Assembly: GCF_002973525.1 (NCBI RefSeq)
Contig: NZ_PVEN01000013.1
Span: forward strand, 62,001-126,000
Source: Paraburkholderia sp. BL21I4N1
Lineage (GTDB): Bacteria; Pseudomonadota; Gammaproteobacteria; Burkholderiales; Burkholderiaceae
Length of the DNA stretch: 64,000 bases
Direction of reading: 5' to 3'
The translations under genes were made by a program, and so were the position numbers. Below, piece after piece: positions 8,461-16,335 of this stretch. The notes below the pieces were generated by a model. The model did no database searches. It was given only the letters and a program-made list of their open reading frames with translations, and was not told the origin of the DNA. Position 1 is the stretch's first letter, and each line of letters begins with the position of its first letter.

Positions 8461-8844
8461 ATGCCGCTTACACGAATCGCATTGCGCGCCGGCAAGCCCG
8501 CTGAATACCGGAAGGCGCTGACGCAGAGCATCCAGCGCTCGCTGGTGGAAACCTGCAACGTGCCGAAAGACGACATTTTCATGCTCATCAGCGAGCACGA
8601 GGCCGACAATTTTGTGTTCGACAACCAGTATCTGAACGTCGAGCGCAGCGACGATCTGGTGATCATTCAGATCACGTTCAACAACACGCGCACGATCGAG
8701 CAGAAAAAGGCGCTGTACAAGCGCATGGCGGATGAACTGGCGGAGTCGCCGGGGCTGCGACGAGAAGATGTGTTCATCAATCTCGTCGAGGTGCTGAAGG
8801 AAAACTGGTCGTTCGGCAACGGGATCGCGCAGTACGCGCTTTGA
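8461..8844 (+). CDS. Tautomerase-superfamily protein
   Basis: 127 aa. Starts MPLTRIALRAG; Pro-2, exposed after Met removal, is the catalytic base of the 4-oxalocrotonate tautomerase/MIF fold. The length is that of the fused-repeat (Tautomerase_2-like) members rather than the 62-aa 4-OT. The start is set by AAGGAG ending 7 bases upstream of ATG; an in-frame upstream start at 8425 would bury Pro-2. Physiological substrate unknown. It is divergent from a LysR gene that probably controls it. Confidence 0.78.
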   Translation: MPLTRIALRAGKPAEYRKALTQSIQRSLVETCNVPKDDIFMLISEHEADNFVFDNQYLNVERSDDLVIIQITFNNTRTIEQKKALYKRMADELAESPGLRREDVFINLVEVLKENWSFGNGIAQYAL

Positions 8845-8982
8845 GCGACGTGGCGGGCGCGTTGTCGCTTTGTCGCGGGAAGTGTCGCGACGTGAAACGG
8901 GCGGCATGCCGATTCGGCTCGTTTTTGGAGTCGTGACCGGTCGTGCCGCCCGTTCGTCATTGGGCCAAGAAAGGCGCCGCCG

Positions 8983-9777
8983 CTAAGCGATCGTATCGAC
9001 GACCCCACCATCCACGCGCAGCGCCGCGCCGGTGGTCGCCGAAGCCTGCGGCGAGCACACGTACACCACCATGTTCGCCACTTCCTCGGTGCTGGCCGCG
9101 CGCTGGATGATGGAACTGCTGCGGTGCGCGCGCACGAATTCCGTGGCGACCTGTTCGACGGTTTTGCCTTGCTCCCGCGCGGTGTCTTCCACCATCGAAC
9201 GGAAACCGTCCGATAGCGTTGGTCCGGGCAAAACGGAGTTGACCGTCACACCACTGCCGGCCGCCTGTTTGGCGATGCCGCGCGCAATACTCAACTGCGC
9301 GGTCTTCGAAAAGCCGTAGGCGAGCATATCCGGCGGAATGTTCAGCCCCGATTCCGACGAGATGAACACCACGCGCCCCCATTGGCGCTCCATCATCCCC
9401 TTCAGATAGCGCCGCGTGAGCCGCACGCCGGACATGACGTTGATTTCGAAGTAGCGCGCCCAATCGTCGTCTGGCGTGGAGAAAATGTCGCCGGGTCCGA
9501 AGACGCCGAGGTTGTTCACCAGAATGTCCGCCTGCGGCACGGCTTTCGCCAGCGCGTCGCAACCGTCCTGACTGCCGAGGTCGCCGGCAAAGCCTTGCAA
9601 CTGCGCGTGCGGCGCTGTCTTCAGAATGGCTTCGATGGCGCGGTCCACGGCGTCCTGCTTGCGTCCGTTGACGACCGTCCGCGCACCCGACGCGGCGATG
9701 CCGGTGGCGATAGCGAGGCCGATCCCCGCAGTGGAGGCGCTGACGATGGCGGTCTTGCCCGATAGATCGATGTTCAC
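8983..9777 (-). CDS. Short-chain dehydrogenase/reductase
   Basis: 264 aa from a GTG at 9777 preceded by AAGGAGC. Classical SDR: the glycine-rich cofactor site is altered to SASTAGIGLAIA (usual TGxxxGIG), NNLG motif, catalytic Ser in SSES, and YGFSK in place of YxxxK with the Tyr-(x)3-Lys spacing kept. The C-terminus VDGGVVDTIA is typical. SDRs of this subtype act on 3-oxoacyl or hydroxy-acid substrates; the actual substrate is not inferable. It is divergent from modE with about 200 bases between starts and no obvious functional link to molybdate. Confidence 0.85.
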   Translation of the reverse strand: MNIDLSGKTAIVSASTAGIGLAIATGIAASGARTVVNGRKQDAVDRAIEAILKTAPHAQLQGFAGDLGSQDGCDALAKAVPQADILVNNLGVFGPGDIFSTPDDDWARYFEINVMSGVRLTRRYLKGMMERQWGRVVFISSESGLNIPPDMLAYGFSKTAQLSIARGIAKQAAGSGVTVNSVLPGPTLSDGFRSMVEDTAREQGKTVEQVATEFVRAHRSSSIIQRAASTEEVANMVVYVCSPQASATTGAALRVDGGVVDTIA

Positions 9778-9984
9778 GGTTTGCTCCTTGTCGACATTGC
9801 AACGCACGAGCCGGAAGTGGCCGCGCCAGAAATAGGAAGGATGGGTGTTCAAGGGATCGAGCAGAGAGTATTCCACGGTTCCGTTCTGGAAGCCGGCTGC
9901 GTGCCAGGCCGGTGGACGGTGGCGCGCATTCACGTCGTTATAATGATTCGCTGTCCTTTTTGCTCTCCACGACCGTTCCTCGCC

Positions 9985-10821
9985 ATGACAACCGACCACA
10001 CCGATCCTTCTCACGAACCCCTCGAACTCGGCGGCTCCGTCTGGTTCCAGGCGGGCGCGCAAACGCTCGGCGGCGCGTCGCGGATCGCGCTGCTCGCGGC
10101 GATCGGCGAAACCGGCTCGATCACCAGCGCGGCGAAAGCGGTCGGCATGAGCTACAAAGGCGCCTGGGACGCCGTCGACACAATGAACAACCTCGCCGGT
10201 GAGCCGCTCGTCGTGCGCCTGACCGGCGGTAAGGGCGGTGGCGGCACCACGCTCACGCCGCGCGCCGTGAAGTTGATCGAAACGTTTCGCGCGGTCGAGC
10301 GCGAGCATCGGCGCTTTCTGGAGCGCGCTGGGGCGGCGATCGAAGGATTCGCGACGGATTGGGATCTGATCGGCCGCATCGGCGTGAAAACGAGCGCGCG
10401 CAATCAGCTTTACGGCACGGTGTCGGCGGTGACGCGCGGTAGCATCAACGACGAAGTGTCGTTGGCGCTGGCCGGCGGGCACGAAATCGTCGCCGTGGTC
10501 ACGCACGAGAGTACGGAGACGCTGGGGCTGGCGGTGGGTTCGGCGGCGTTCGCGCTGATCAAGGCGTCGTGGGTCGTGTTGCTGGTTGAAGACGCCAGCG
10601 GGGCGTCGCTCAAGCTGTCGGCGCGCAACCAGTTGCGCGGCACGGTGCTGAGTGTGAAGCGCGGAGCGGTGAATGCCGAGGTGTCGCTCGGGTTGGAGGG
10701 CGGCGCTGTGATCACGGCGGTCGTGACCAACGAGAGCGTCGACACGCTGGGGCTGGTAGAAGGTTCGGTTGCGGTCGCGGCGTTCAAGGCGTCGAGCGTG
10801 ATACTTGGCGTGAAGGACTGA
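9985..10821 (+). CDS. modE: ModE-type molybdate-responsive regulator with two TOBE domains
   Basis: 278 aa. N-terminal winged helix (about residues 20-90) with GSITSAAKAVGMSYKGAWDA, the ModE recognition-helix pattern. Two tandem molybdate-binding TOBE/Mop modules follow (about 133-200 and 208-276), each beginning with SARNQL.GTV. Molybdate-loaded ModE represses modABC. It converges with modABC, and a ModE-like operator lies upstream of modA at 13098-13121. A TATAAT at 9939-9944 within CGTTATAATG before modE could be its own -10 and resembles a ModE half-site. The ATG at 9985 is chosen because the domain begins just after it. Confidence 0.92.
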   Translation: MTTDHTDPSHEPLELGGSVWFQAGAQTLGGASRIALLAAIGETGSITSAAKAVGMSYKGAWDAVDTMNNLAGEPLVVRLTGGKGGGGTTLTPRAVKLIETFRAVEREHRRFLERAGAAIEGFATDWDLIGRIGVKTSARNQLYGTVSAVTRGSINDEVSLALAGGHEIVAVVTHESTETLGLAVGSAAFALIKASWVVLLVEDASGASLKLSARNQLRGTVLSVKRGAVNAEVSLGLEGGAVITAVVTNESVDTLGLVEGSVAVAAFKASSVILGVKD

Positions 10822-10850
10822 GCGAGCTGTGCGCTGCCTTTTGCCCTGAT

Positions 10851-11552
10851 TCAAGGCTCGCTGCGCACGTATCCCGCGAACGCCTGATGCTCGCGCACGC
10901 AGCCATCGCTGACTTGCACGACCTGATCGCCGAATGCGGCGACGTCGTCGGGATCGTGCGTGATCAACACCATCGGAATGTCGAGCCGCGTTTGCAGGTC
11001 CGATAGCTCGCGCCGCATGCGCTGACGCAGCGCGCTATCCAGTGCGGAAAACGGCTCGTCCAGCAGCAATAGTCGCGGTTGCGCGACCAGTGCGCGCGCC
11101 AGTGCGACGCGCTGCTTCTGTCCGCCGGAAAGCTGCGCCGGGTGATTCCCGGCCACGCTCTTCAATTCCAAGGCATCGAGCCAGTAATCGACCTGTGGAT
11201 GCGCGAACCGAGCACGCGGATTGAGCCAGCCCTGCTGCAGCCCGAAGCCGATGTTCTGCCGCACATTGAGATGCGGAAACAGCGCGTAGTCCTGAAACAG
11301 ATACGCGATCTTGCGTGCCTGCGGTCTCAGATCGATGCCCCGCGCGCTGTCGAACAGCGCGTCGCCATGCAGCGTGATCGCGCCTTCGTCGGGGCGCAGC
11401 AGGCCGGCGATCGCTTGCAACGTCAGACTCTTGCCCGCGCCGGACGGCCCGAACAAGACGACGCGCGGCGTGGTCGCCTGGAAAGCGACGTCGAGCGTAA
11501 AACGGCGCTCGGCGCTCTGGAATGTCTTGCGGATGTCGACGGCGAGCGGCAT
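10851..11552 (-). CDS. modC: Molybdate ABC transporter ATP-binding protein lacking the Mop domain
   Basis: 233 aa. Walker A GPSGAGKS, Q-loop region LFQDYALFPH, signature LSGGQKQR, Walker B LLLLDEPFSALD and the switch His in ITHDPDD are all present. E. coli ModC is about 350 aa with a C-terminal Mop/TOBE regulatory domain; here the protein stops shortly after the ATPase core. It is the last gene of modABC, 1 base after modB. Function as the ATPase of molybdate import is supported by modA, modB and modE. Loss of the regulatory domain may reflect transfer of molybdate sensing to ModE alone (inference). Confidence 0.88.
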   Translation of the reverse strand: MPLAVDIRKTFQSAERRFTLDVAFQATTPRVVLFGPSGAGKSLTLQAIAGLLRPDEGAITLHGDALFDSARGIDLRPQARKIAYLFQDYALFPHLNVRQNIGFGLQQGWLNPRARFAHPQVDYWLDALELKSVAGNHPAQLSGGQKQRVALARALVAQPRLLLLDEPFSALDSALRQRMRRELSDLQTRLDIPMVLITHDPDDVAAFGDQVVQVSDGCVREHQAFAGYVRSEP

Positions 11553-11553
11553 G

Positions 11554-12228
11554 TCAGCGGGACGTCAACAGGGTGTGCTGCGGCACGAGGCGGCCCGCCA
11601 GCAACAGGATCACGACGCACGTCACCGACGTCACGAGCACGAGGAAATTCGCGGTGCTGTCGTCGCCGGCTTGCACGGCCGAATAGACCGCGACCGACAG
11701 CGTCTGCGTGCGGCCCGGCAAGTTGCCGGCAATCATCAGCGTCGCGCCAAATTCGCCGAGCGCGCGGGCGAACGCCAGCAAGCCGCCCGCCAGAATGCCG
11801 CGCGACGCGAGCGGCAAGGTCACGCGAAAGAACACGGCGGTCTCGCTGACGCCGAGCGTGCGCGCGGCTCGCTCGAGTTGCGGATCGACGGCTTCAAACG
11901 CGGCGCGCGCCGATTTCAGCACGAGCGGAAATGCGACGACCGTCGAGGCGATCACCGCGCCTTGCCAGGTGAACACCAACTGGATATCGAAACGGTCGAG
12001 CCAACTGCCGATCACGCCGCGCCGGCCGAGCAGCACGAGCAGGTAGTAGCCGAGCACGGTGGGCGGCATGACGAGCGGCAACGTCAGCAGCGAATCGACC
12101 AGGTCGCGCGCGCCGGAGCGCCAGCGCGACAGGCCGAAGCCCGACGCGACGCCGAACACCAGATTGAGGGCGGTGGCCCAGCCCGCTACTTTGAGCGACA
12201 GCAGGAGCGGAATCCAGGCCTGTTGCAT
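11554..12228 (-). CDS. modB: Molybdate ABC transporter permease
   Basis: 224 aa, five or six hydrophobic segments. The ABC permease coupling motif (EAA loop) appears as EAVDPQLERAARTLGVSE, followed by the ModB-type ending LPLASRGILAGGLLAFARALGEFGATLMIAGN in pieces. It lies between modA (46-base gap) and modC (1-base gap) in one operon and forms the inner-membrane channel of molybdate/tungstate uptake. Confidence 0.92.
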   Translation of the reverse strand: MQQAWIPLLLSLKVAGWATALNLVFGVASGFGLSRWRSGARDLVDSLLTLPLVMPPTVLGYYLLVLLGRRGVIGSWLDRFDIQLVFTWQGAVIASTVVAFPLVLKSARAAFEAVDPQLERAARTLGVSETAVFFRVTLPLASRGILAGGLLAFARALGEFGATLMIAGNLPGRTQTLSVAVYSAVQAGDDSTANFLVLVTSVTCVVILLLAGRLVPQHTLLTSR

Positions 12229-12274
12229 GGGTGTGCGATGCCTCGGTGATTGCGGTTGCGGTGATTAACGGTGA

Positions 12275-13048
12275 TTAATGCGCGGGCTTGAAGCCGTACT
12301 TCGCCAGCACGGCCTGGCCGGCCGGCGACAGCACGAAGCCGATGAACGCTTGCGCGTCGGCCGCGTGACGGCTGCCTTCGACTTGCGCGATCGGATAGGT
12401 GATCGGCGTTTGCGTCGGCACGTTCAGCGCAACCTTCACCTTGTCCGGCATGACGGCGGCGTCGGTGCTGAAGACGAAGCCGGCGTCGACTTCGCCACGC
12501 GACACGTAGTCGAGGCTTTGACGTACGTTGGCGGCCAGCACGGCCTTCGCGCTGACGGCGTCCCACACGCCCGCGGCCTGCAGCGCGCCTTGCGCATAGC
12601 GGCCGATCGGCACCGAAGCCGGATCGCCATATGCGACACGTTTCACGTTCGCCGAGGCCAGATCGTTGATGGCGGCTGGCGCGAAGTGGCTGTCCGTCGG
12701 CACGATCAGCACCAGCGAATTCGCGGCGAAGTCCTTGCGCGTGGCCGGCACGATCACTTTTTCGGCGGCGGCTTTGTCCATGGCTTTCTGATCGGCGGAC
12801 GCGAACACGTCGGCGGGCGCGCCCTTGGCGATTTGCTGCATCAGCACGTCGGAGGCGCCGAAGTTGAGCAGAACCTTGGTGCCCGGATGCTGCTGCTCGA
12901 ACACGTCGCTGACGGCCTTAAAGGCGTTGGTCAGGCTGGCGGCGGCGGAGACCACCAGTTCATCGGCGCGCGCATTGACGCTGACGACCAGAGAGAAGGC
13001 GCTGGCGATGAACAGCGCGTGTTTCAGAAAGCGGCGGGACAGTGTCAT
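12275..13048 (-). CDS. modA: Molybdate-binding periplasmic protein
   Basis: 257 aa with an N-terminal signal peptide (FLKHALFIASAFSLVVSVNARA) and the ModA start of the mature protein, ELVVSAAASLTNAFK, whose Ser residues coordinate the oxyanion. LNFGASDVLMQQI and the C-terminal ...GQAVLAKYGFKPA are also family-typical. It delivers molybdate to ModBC. First gene of modABC; a ModE-like operator lies 50-73 bases upstream. Confidence 0.93.
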   Translation of the reverse strand: MTLSRRFLKHALFIASAFSLVVSVNARADELVVSAAASLTNAFKAVSDVFEQQHPGTKVLLNFGASDVLMQQIAKGAPADVFASADQKAMDKAAAEKVIVPATRKDFAANSLVLIVPTDSHFAPAAINDLASANVKRVAYGDPASVPIGRYAQGALQAAGVWDAVSAKAVLAANVRQSLDYVSRGEVDAGFVFSTDAAVMPDKVKVALNVPTQTPITYPIAQVEGSRHAADAQAFIGFVLSPAGQAVLAKYGFKPAH

Positions 13049-13097
13049 GGAGGCGTGGGAGTCCGGCTCAAGCCGGAGCGGCAGGTTAAAACGCTAT

Positions 13098-13121
13098 CGT
13101 AATATATGAAAGGTTATAACG
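13098..13121 (-). promoter_or_regulatory. ModE operator candidate upstream of modA
   Basis: Read on the minus strand: CGTTATAA, 7-base spacer, TATATTACG, an imperfect palindrome closely resembling the known E. coli ModE box (CGTTATATT ... TATAACG type). It lies between modA (start 13048) and the end of the upstream region and is the natural repressor site for the local ModE. Strong agreement in both half-sites and the right gene context. Confidence 0.72.
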
Positions 13122-13184
13122 GTAAGCATGACGATTATTCAACTGTGCGCATGACCCGGCGTGTAATGCGCCACCGGACCGGCA

Positions 13185-13886
13185 TTAGACGTGCGATGAA
13201 CGCGGCGGCGTGAGCGTATTGAGCGTTTGCGACAGCGGGGTGGCGGCCGGCCGGACATCGCGCACGGCCCGCCACTTGGCGCGGATGAACGGCCGCTCGT
13301 GACCGGACACCTTCAGCGCGATATGCGTGACCCAGCGTTGCGTCGGCACATGGACGCCGTGCATCAGCAGTGCAAGCACCATCAGACTTGCGGTGACGGG
13401 CAGCGCCGACAGACGGCCGGGTTCGGCGTGCCATGCCATGCGCACGAACAGCAGCGCGGCCAGCGCGCCCACCAGACAACCGGTAATGGCTTCAGAAGGC
13501 GAGTGTGCGCTTAGCACGACGCGCGACAACCCCACTGCGATGCCGGCAGCCAGGCCGAGCAACACACCGAGCAAACGGATGGCCGGCCGCGACGGCAGCA
13601 GCATGAGGAACAGCGCGACCGGATAAACCGCGGTGGACAGCATGGCATGACCGCTGACGCCGGTGAAATCCAGCTCGCGCACGCCCACGCCCCAGCCCAG
13701 GAAGGCCAGCTTGGTCACGGTCGTCACGCCGATGGCCGCGCCCAGCAGCAGCAGCCAGCCCGCTGCCATGCGCCACGAGTAGCCGACCGCCAGCCACAAC
13801 GCGATGGCGAACGCGAGCGGCAGCGTCATGCCGGCGCCGCCGAGGCTGGTAATCAGATACCACAAATGAACCGGTAAATCGGGCAT
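13185..13886 (-). CDS. PAP2-family membrane phosphatase
   Basis: 233 aa with about six hydrophobic segments. The PAP2 catalytic signature is partly visible: SGHAMLSTA (PSGH-like motif 2) and SRVVLSAHSPSEAI (SR...H...D-like motif 3, with Ser where Asp is common in the final position). Motif 1 (KxxxxxxRP) is not clearly recognised. Family members hydrolyse lipid phosphates such as phosphatidic acid or undecaprenyl pyrophosphate. The catalytic Ser-Gly-His, Arg and second His seem conserved, so an active enzyme is plausible; substrate unknown. Confidence 0.75.
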   Translation of the reverse strand: MPDLPVHLWYLITSLGGAGMTLPLAFAIALWLAVGYSWRMAAGWLLLLGAAIGVTTVTKLAFLGWGVGVRELDFTGVSGHAMLSTAVYPVALFLMLLPSRPAIRLLGVLLGLAAGIAVGLSRVVLSAHSPSEAITGCLVGALAALLFVRMAWHAEPGRLSALPVTASLMVLALLMHGVHVPTQRWVTHIALKVSGHERPFIRAKWRAVRDVRPAATPLSQTLNTLTPPRSSHV

Positions 13887-14253
13887 GGCAAGAAGCGCGA
13901 CCGAGGCCGCGTGGAATCGGTTGGTAGTGAAGTTAACGCGTGAACGGCACGAATCGCCGACCGGGCGCTGCCTCGCACGTCAAAGAATAACTAACCGCCA
14001 GTATAGACGGGTGCTGCGGGCCGGTCTTGCCGCGCGCCACGCTTTCCGGCGCAGGACGTTGGCTGGCGAACAAGCCCTGACGCGGTTTGACGCGGAGTCT
14101 GCGACAAGGTTCGCCAAGCGGAAATTTCGCGGGTTGGGCGCGATCCATGCTTCCAGCATCGCACGAGGAATGGTGTTATTGTGCATTGCACAACGAAGCA
14201 CTATTCCCGTTCTATCGGACGGATCCCGTCCCTTTTTGCGAGGTTATCCGCCG
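13887..14253 (+). other. Intergenic region between the PAP2 and esterase genes
   Basis: No coding region I can support; the short open frames here on both strands have no recognisable motif and no ribosome site. The only clear element is the palindrome at 14179-14193. Promoters for the two divergent neighbours must lie here. Confidence 0.5.
14179..14193 (+). promoter_or_regulatory. TGC-N3-GCA palindrome, possible PhaR/PhbF-type site
   Basis: TTGTGCATTGCACAA is a perfect 6+3+6 palindrome about 60 bases before the esterase start. The TGC-N3-GCA core matches that reported for PHB-granule regulators of the PhaR/PhbF family in beta-proteobacteria, and the gene it precedes belongs to the PHB-depolymerase esterase family. 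The flanks do not fully match the published PhbF consensus as I recall it. Confidence 0.45.
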
Positions 14254-15447
14254 ATGGCAAAAAGTCTATCGAAAATCTGGCTGCGCGGCCTAAAGCGATT
14301 GCTGGCGATCCAGGCCGAGCCCCTTCACAAAGCCGCCAAGCGTACCCCGGCACGGCCGACTCGCGCCGCCACCAGCAAGGCTTCGGCGAAAGTTCGCCCG
14401 CTTAAGGCCGCCGCGGTGCGCGCGCCGGCTAAACGGGAGACGCCGCGGCCCGCCGCGCGCGAATCGCGAGTACGTCCGCGCGCGTCGGCGTGGGCGAGCG
14501 GCGCCTGGACGCGCTCGTTCCATTCCGCGCCCGCTGCGCCAGGACGGCTGGTCAACCATCTGCAGTACGGTTTGTACATTCCGTCGGGGCATGCGCTTGA
14601 CTCCATGCCGCTGGTGGTGATGCTGCACGGCTGCACCCAGTCAATCGATGAATTCGCCGAAGGCACGCGGATGAACGTGCTCGCCGACCGCTTCGGCTTT
14701 GCCGTGGTGTACCCCGAACAGTCGAAACATGTGCATTCGCATCGCTGCTGGCACTGGTACGACGCCAGCGAAAGCGCCGGTGGGGCGGAGGCGCGTGCCG
14801 TGGTGTCGCTGGTGGATGCGTTGGTCGCGCAGCATGGGTTCGACAGCGAGCGTGTGTATGTCGCAGGTATTTCGGCCGGAGCCGGGCTGACCGCGCTGCT
14901 GGCGATCAACTACCCGGACCATTTCGCGGCGGTGGCGCTGCATTCCGGCCCCGCTTTCGGCGAGGCCCGCTCAGGTATTACCGCCATGGACGTGATGCGA
15001 CGCGGCGCGCGGGGTGAACCGGCTGAACTGGTCGACGCACTGGTCGACGTGGCGAACTATCCCGGCATGCCGGCGATCATCGTCCACGGTGACGCCGACC
15101 ATGTGGTGTCGCCGGTCAATGCGGATCAGCTGGCGGAGCAGTTCCTTCGCCTGAACCGTATCGTCGACGCGAACGGCGCACGTAAATCAGGCGAAGTGCG
15201 CGAAGAACGCAAAGGCGGCGTCGTGATGCGCGATTACATTCGCGGCGGACGGCGGGTGGTGCGGCTGTGTCGCGTGCAAGGACTCGCTCATGCGTGGAGC
15301 GGCGGCGACGACGTGATCCCGTTTCATTCCGCCAAAGGCCCTGAAGCGAGCGCCATGATGTGGGAATTTTTCAAGCATCAGCGCCGCGCCGGCGCCGCTC
15401 GATCGGCGGAAAGCACTGTCGCAGCGATGTCCGCTACCGCGCGGTGA
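14254..15447 (+). CDS. PHB-depolymerase-family alpha/beta-hydrolase esterase (LpqC-like)
   Basis: 397 aa from the ATG at 14254. The first 100 residues are a basic Ala/Lys/Arg/Pro-rich segment, then an alpha/beta hydrolase: oxyanion HGCTQS (about residue 130), lipase-box-like GISAGAGLT with nucleophile Ser, a later Asp in HGDADHVVSPVN and a C-terminal His in LAHAWSGGD. This is the catalytic order of the esterase PHB depolymerase family (intracellular or LpqC-like). No signal peptide is evident and the basic leader could bind PHB granules, DNA or membranes; that is inference. It is monocistronic, with a PHB-regulator-like palindrome upstream. Confidence 0.8.
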   Translation: MAKSLSKIWLRGLKRLLAIQAEPLHKAAKRTPARPTRAATSKASAKVRPLKAAAVRAPAKRETPRPAARESRVRPRASAWASGAWTRSFHSAPAAPGRLVNHLQYGLYIPSGHALDSMPLVVMLHGCTQSIDEFAEGTRMNVLADRFGFAVVYPEQSKHVHSHRCWHWYDASESAGGAEARAVVSLVDALVAQHGFDSERVYVAGISAGAGLTALLAINYPDHFAAVALHSGPAFGEARSGITAMDVMRRGARGEPAELVDALVDVANYPGMPAIIVHGDADHVVSPVNADQLAEQFLRLNRIVDANGARKSGEVREERKGGVVMRDYIRGGRRVVRLCRVQGLAHAWSGGDDVIPFHSAKGPEASAMMWEFFKHQRRAGAARSAESTVAAMSATAR

Positions 15448-15486
15448 CGTTGGAACAACACTTCGAAATGAGTCGTAGCGCGTTCC

Positions 15487-15534
15487 TAGGGTTTTCCCTA
15501 TAATACGGGTTATCCCTTAGGCGTTAACGCCTAA
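15487..15534 (+). promoter_or_regulatory. Stacked palindromes around a TATAAT before the DUF3563 gene
   Basis: Three adjacent dyads: TAGGG-TTTT-CCCTA (15487-15500), GGG-TTAT-CCC (15507-15516) and the perfect 18-bp TTAGGCGTTAACGCCTAA (15517-15534). A consensus -10 TATAAT sits at 15499-15504, and the gene starts at 15556. The layout suggests a repressed or dual-regulated strong promoter. No regulator is recognised. Confidence 0.55.
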
Positions 15535-15555
15535 CACTCATTGTCGAGGTTGACC

Positions 15556-15732
15556 ATGTACCTGCTTAGCCGCCTGTTCCTGTTTCTGACCAAATCGCCC
15601 GATCAACTTGCGAAAGAACGCGCTGACGCTTTCCTCGCCGAGGCCACGGATCTGTACGATCTGGAATTCCGTATGCGCAAGCTGGATCGCGAAGCGAATC
15701 CGCGTCAACCGTCGTGGATGACTCAGCACTAA
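15556..15732 (+). CDS. DUF3563-family small protein
   Basis: 58 aa from the ATG at 15556, with GAGG 7-8 bases upstream. The pattern DAFLAEATDLYDLEFRMRKLDRE is the DUF3563 signature, common in Burkholderiales. The N-terminus (YLLSRLFLFL) is hydrophobic and amphipathic. The family has no established role; members resemble DUF1127 micro-proteins in size. The unusually strong and palindrome-rich promoter suggests high and regulated expression. Confidence 0.82.
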   Translation: MYLLSRLFLFLTKSPDQLAKERADAFLAEATDLYDLEFRMRKLDREANPRQPSWMTQH

Positions 15733-15819
15733 GCTGCGCAAAGTTAAAGCATCGGCGGGAATTGAAATGCGCCGGTGTTCGGGTGAACCGCCCAAGCTGT
15801 TGTGAGCACGCAAACACGC

Positions 15820-16278
15820 CTACACAGCCGGATTCAATTGCCACAACGCGTGATTCAACGCCGCGGCGAACGCCACCCAGGCTACATAGGGCACAAGCAT
15901 TCCGCCCGCCCAGCGGTCCCGTCGCCAGAACACGAATGTCAGCGCGGCGATCAGGACCAGCAGTATCGCGATATCAACCAACGCCATGTCCGGTCGATGC
16001 AGGCCGAAGAAAAGCCACATCCATGCTGCGTTGAATAGCAGTTGAACGGCCCATAAGACAATCGCGACGCTCAGCCCATCGCGCTTCCACACGCGCCACG
16101 CAGCGATTGCCATCAGCACATAAAGCACCGACCACGCCGGCGGAAACACCCAGTTCGGTGGATTGAACGCAGGCTTTTGCAGCCCTGCGTACCAGGCGTC
16201 GGGTAGAAACTGGCTCGCGACTAACGCGGCGGCCAGCGTCAACAGCAGAAATACGATCAGCGACGGCAGACGACGCAT
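15820..16278 (-). CDS. tspO: TspO/MBR-family membrane protein
   Basis: 152 aa from the ATG at 16278, chosen because GGAGG lies 8 bases upstream; earlier in-frame starts (16293, 16335) have no ribosome site. Five transmembrane segments. Family motifs PAFNPPNWVFPPAWSVLY and the conserved Trp/Asn-rich LLFNAAWMWLFFGLH are present. TspO proteins bind porphyrins and other tetrapyrroles and are linked to light and oxidative stress. It follows the photolyase gene by about 57 bases on the same strand; photolyase-TspO neighbourhoods are common and point to a light/porphyrin stress unit. Confidence 0.88.
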   Translation of the reverse strand: MRRLPSLIVFLLLTLAAALVASQFLPDAWYAGLQKPAFNPPNWVFPPAWSVLYVLMAIAAWRVWKRDGLSVAIVLWAVQLLFNAAWMWLFFGLHRPDMALVDIAILLVLIAALTFVFWRRDRWAGGMLVPYVAWVAFAAALNHALWQLNPAV

Positions 16279-16335
16279 TCCGATTGCCTCCATGTCAGGC
16301 GTTTTCCGTTCAGTCTCAATGATGTAAGCGGGCAC

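Noticed and set aside
13933..14201. Several overlapping 60-75-aa frames between the PAP2 and esterase genes
   Set aside because: Mutually overlapping, no ribosome site, no motif.
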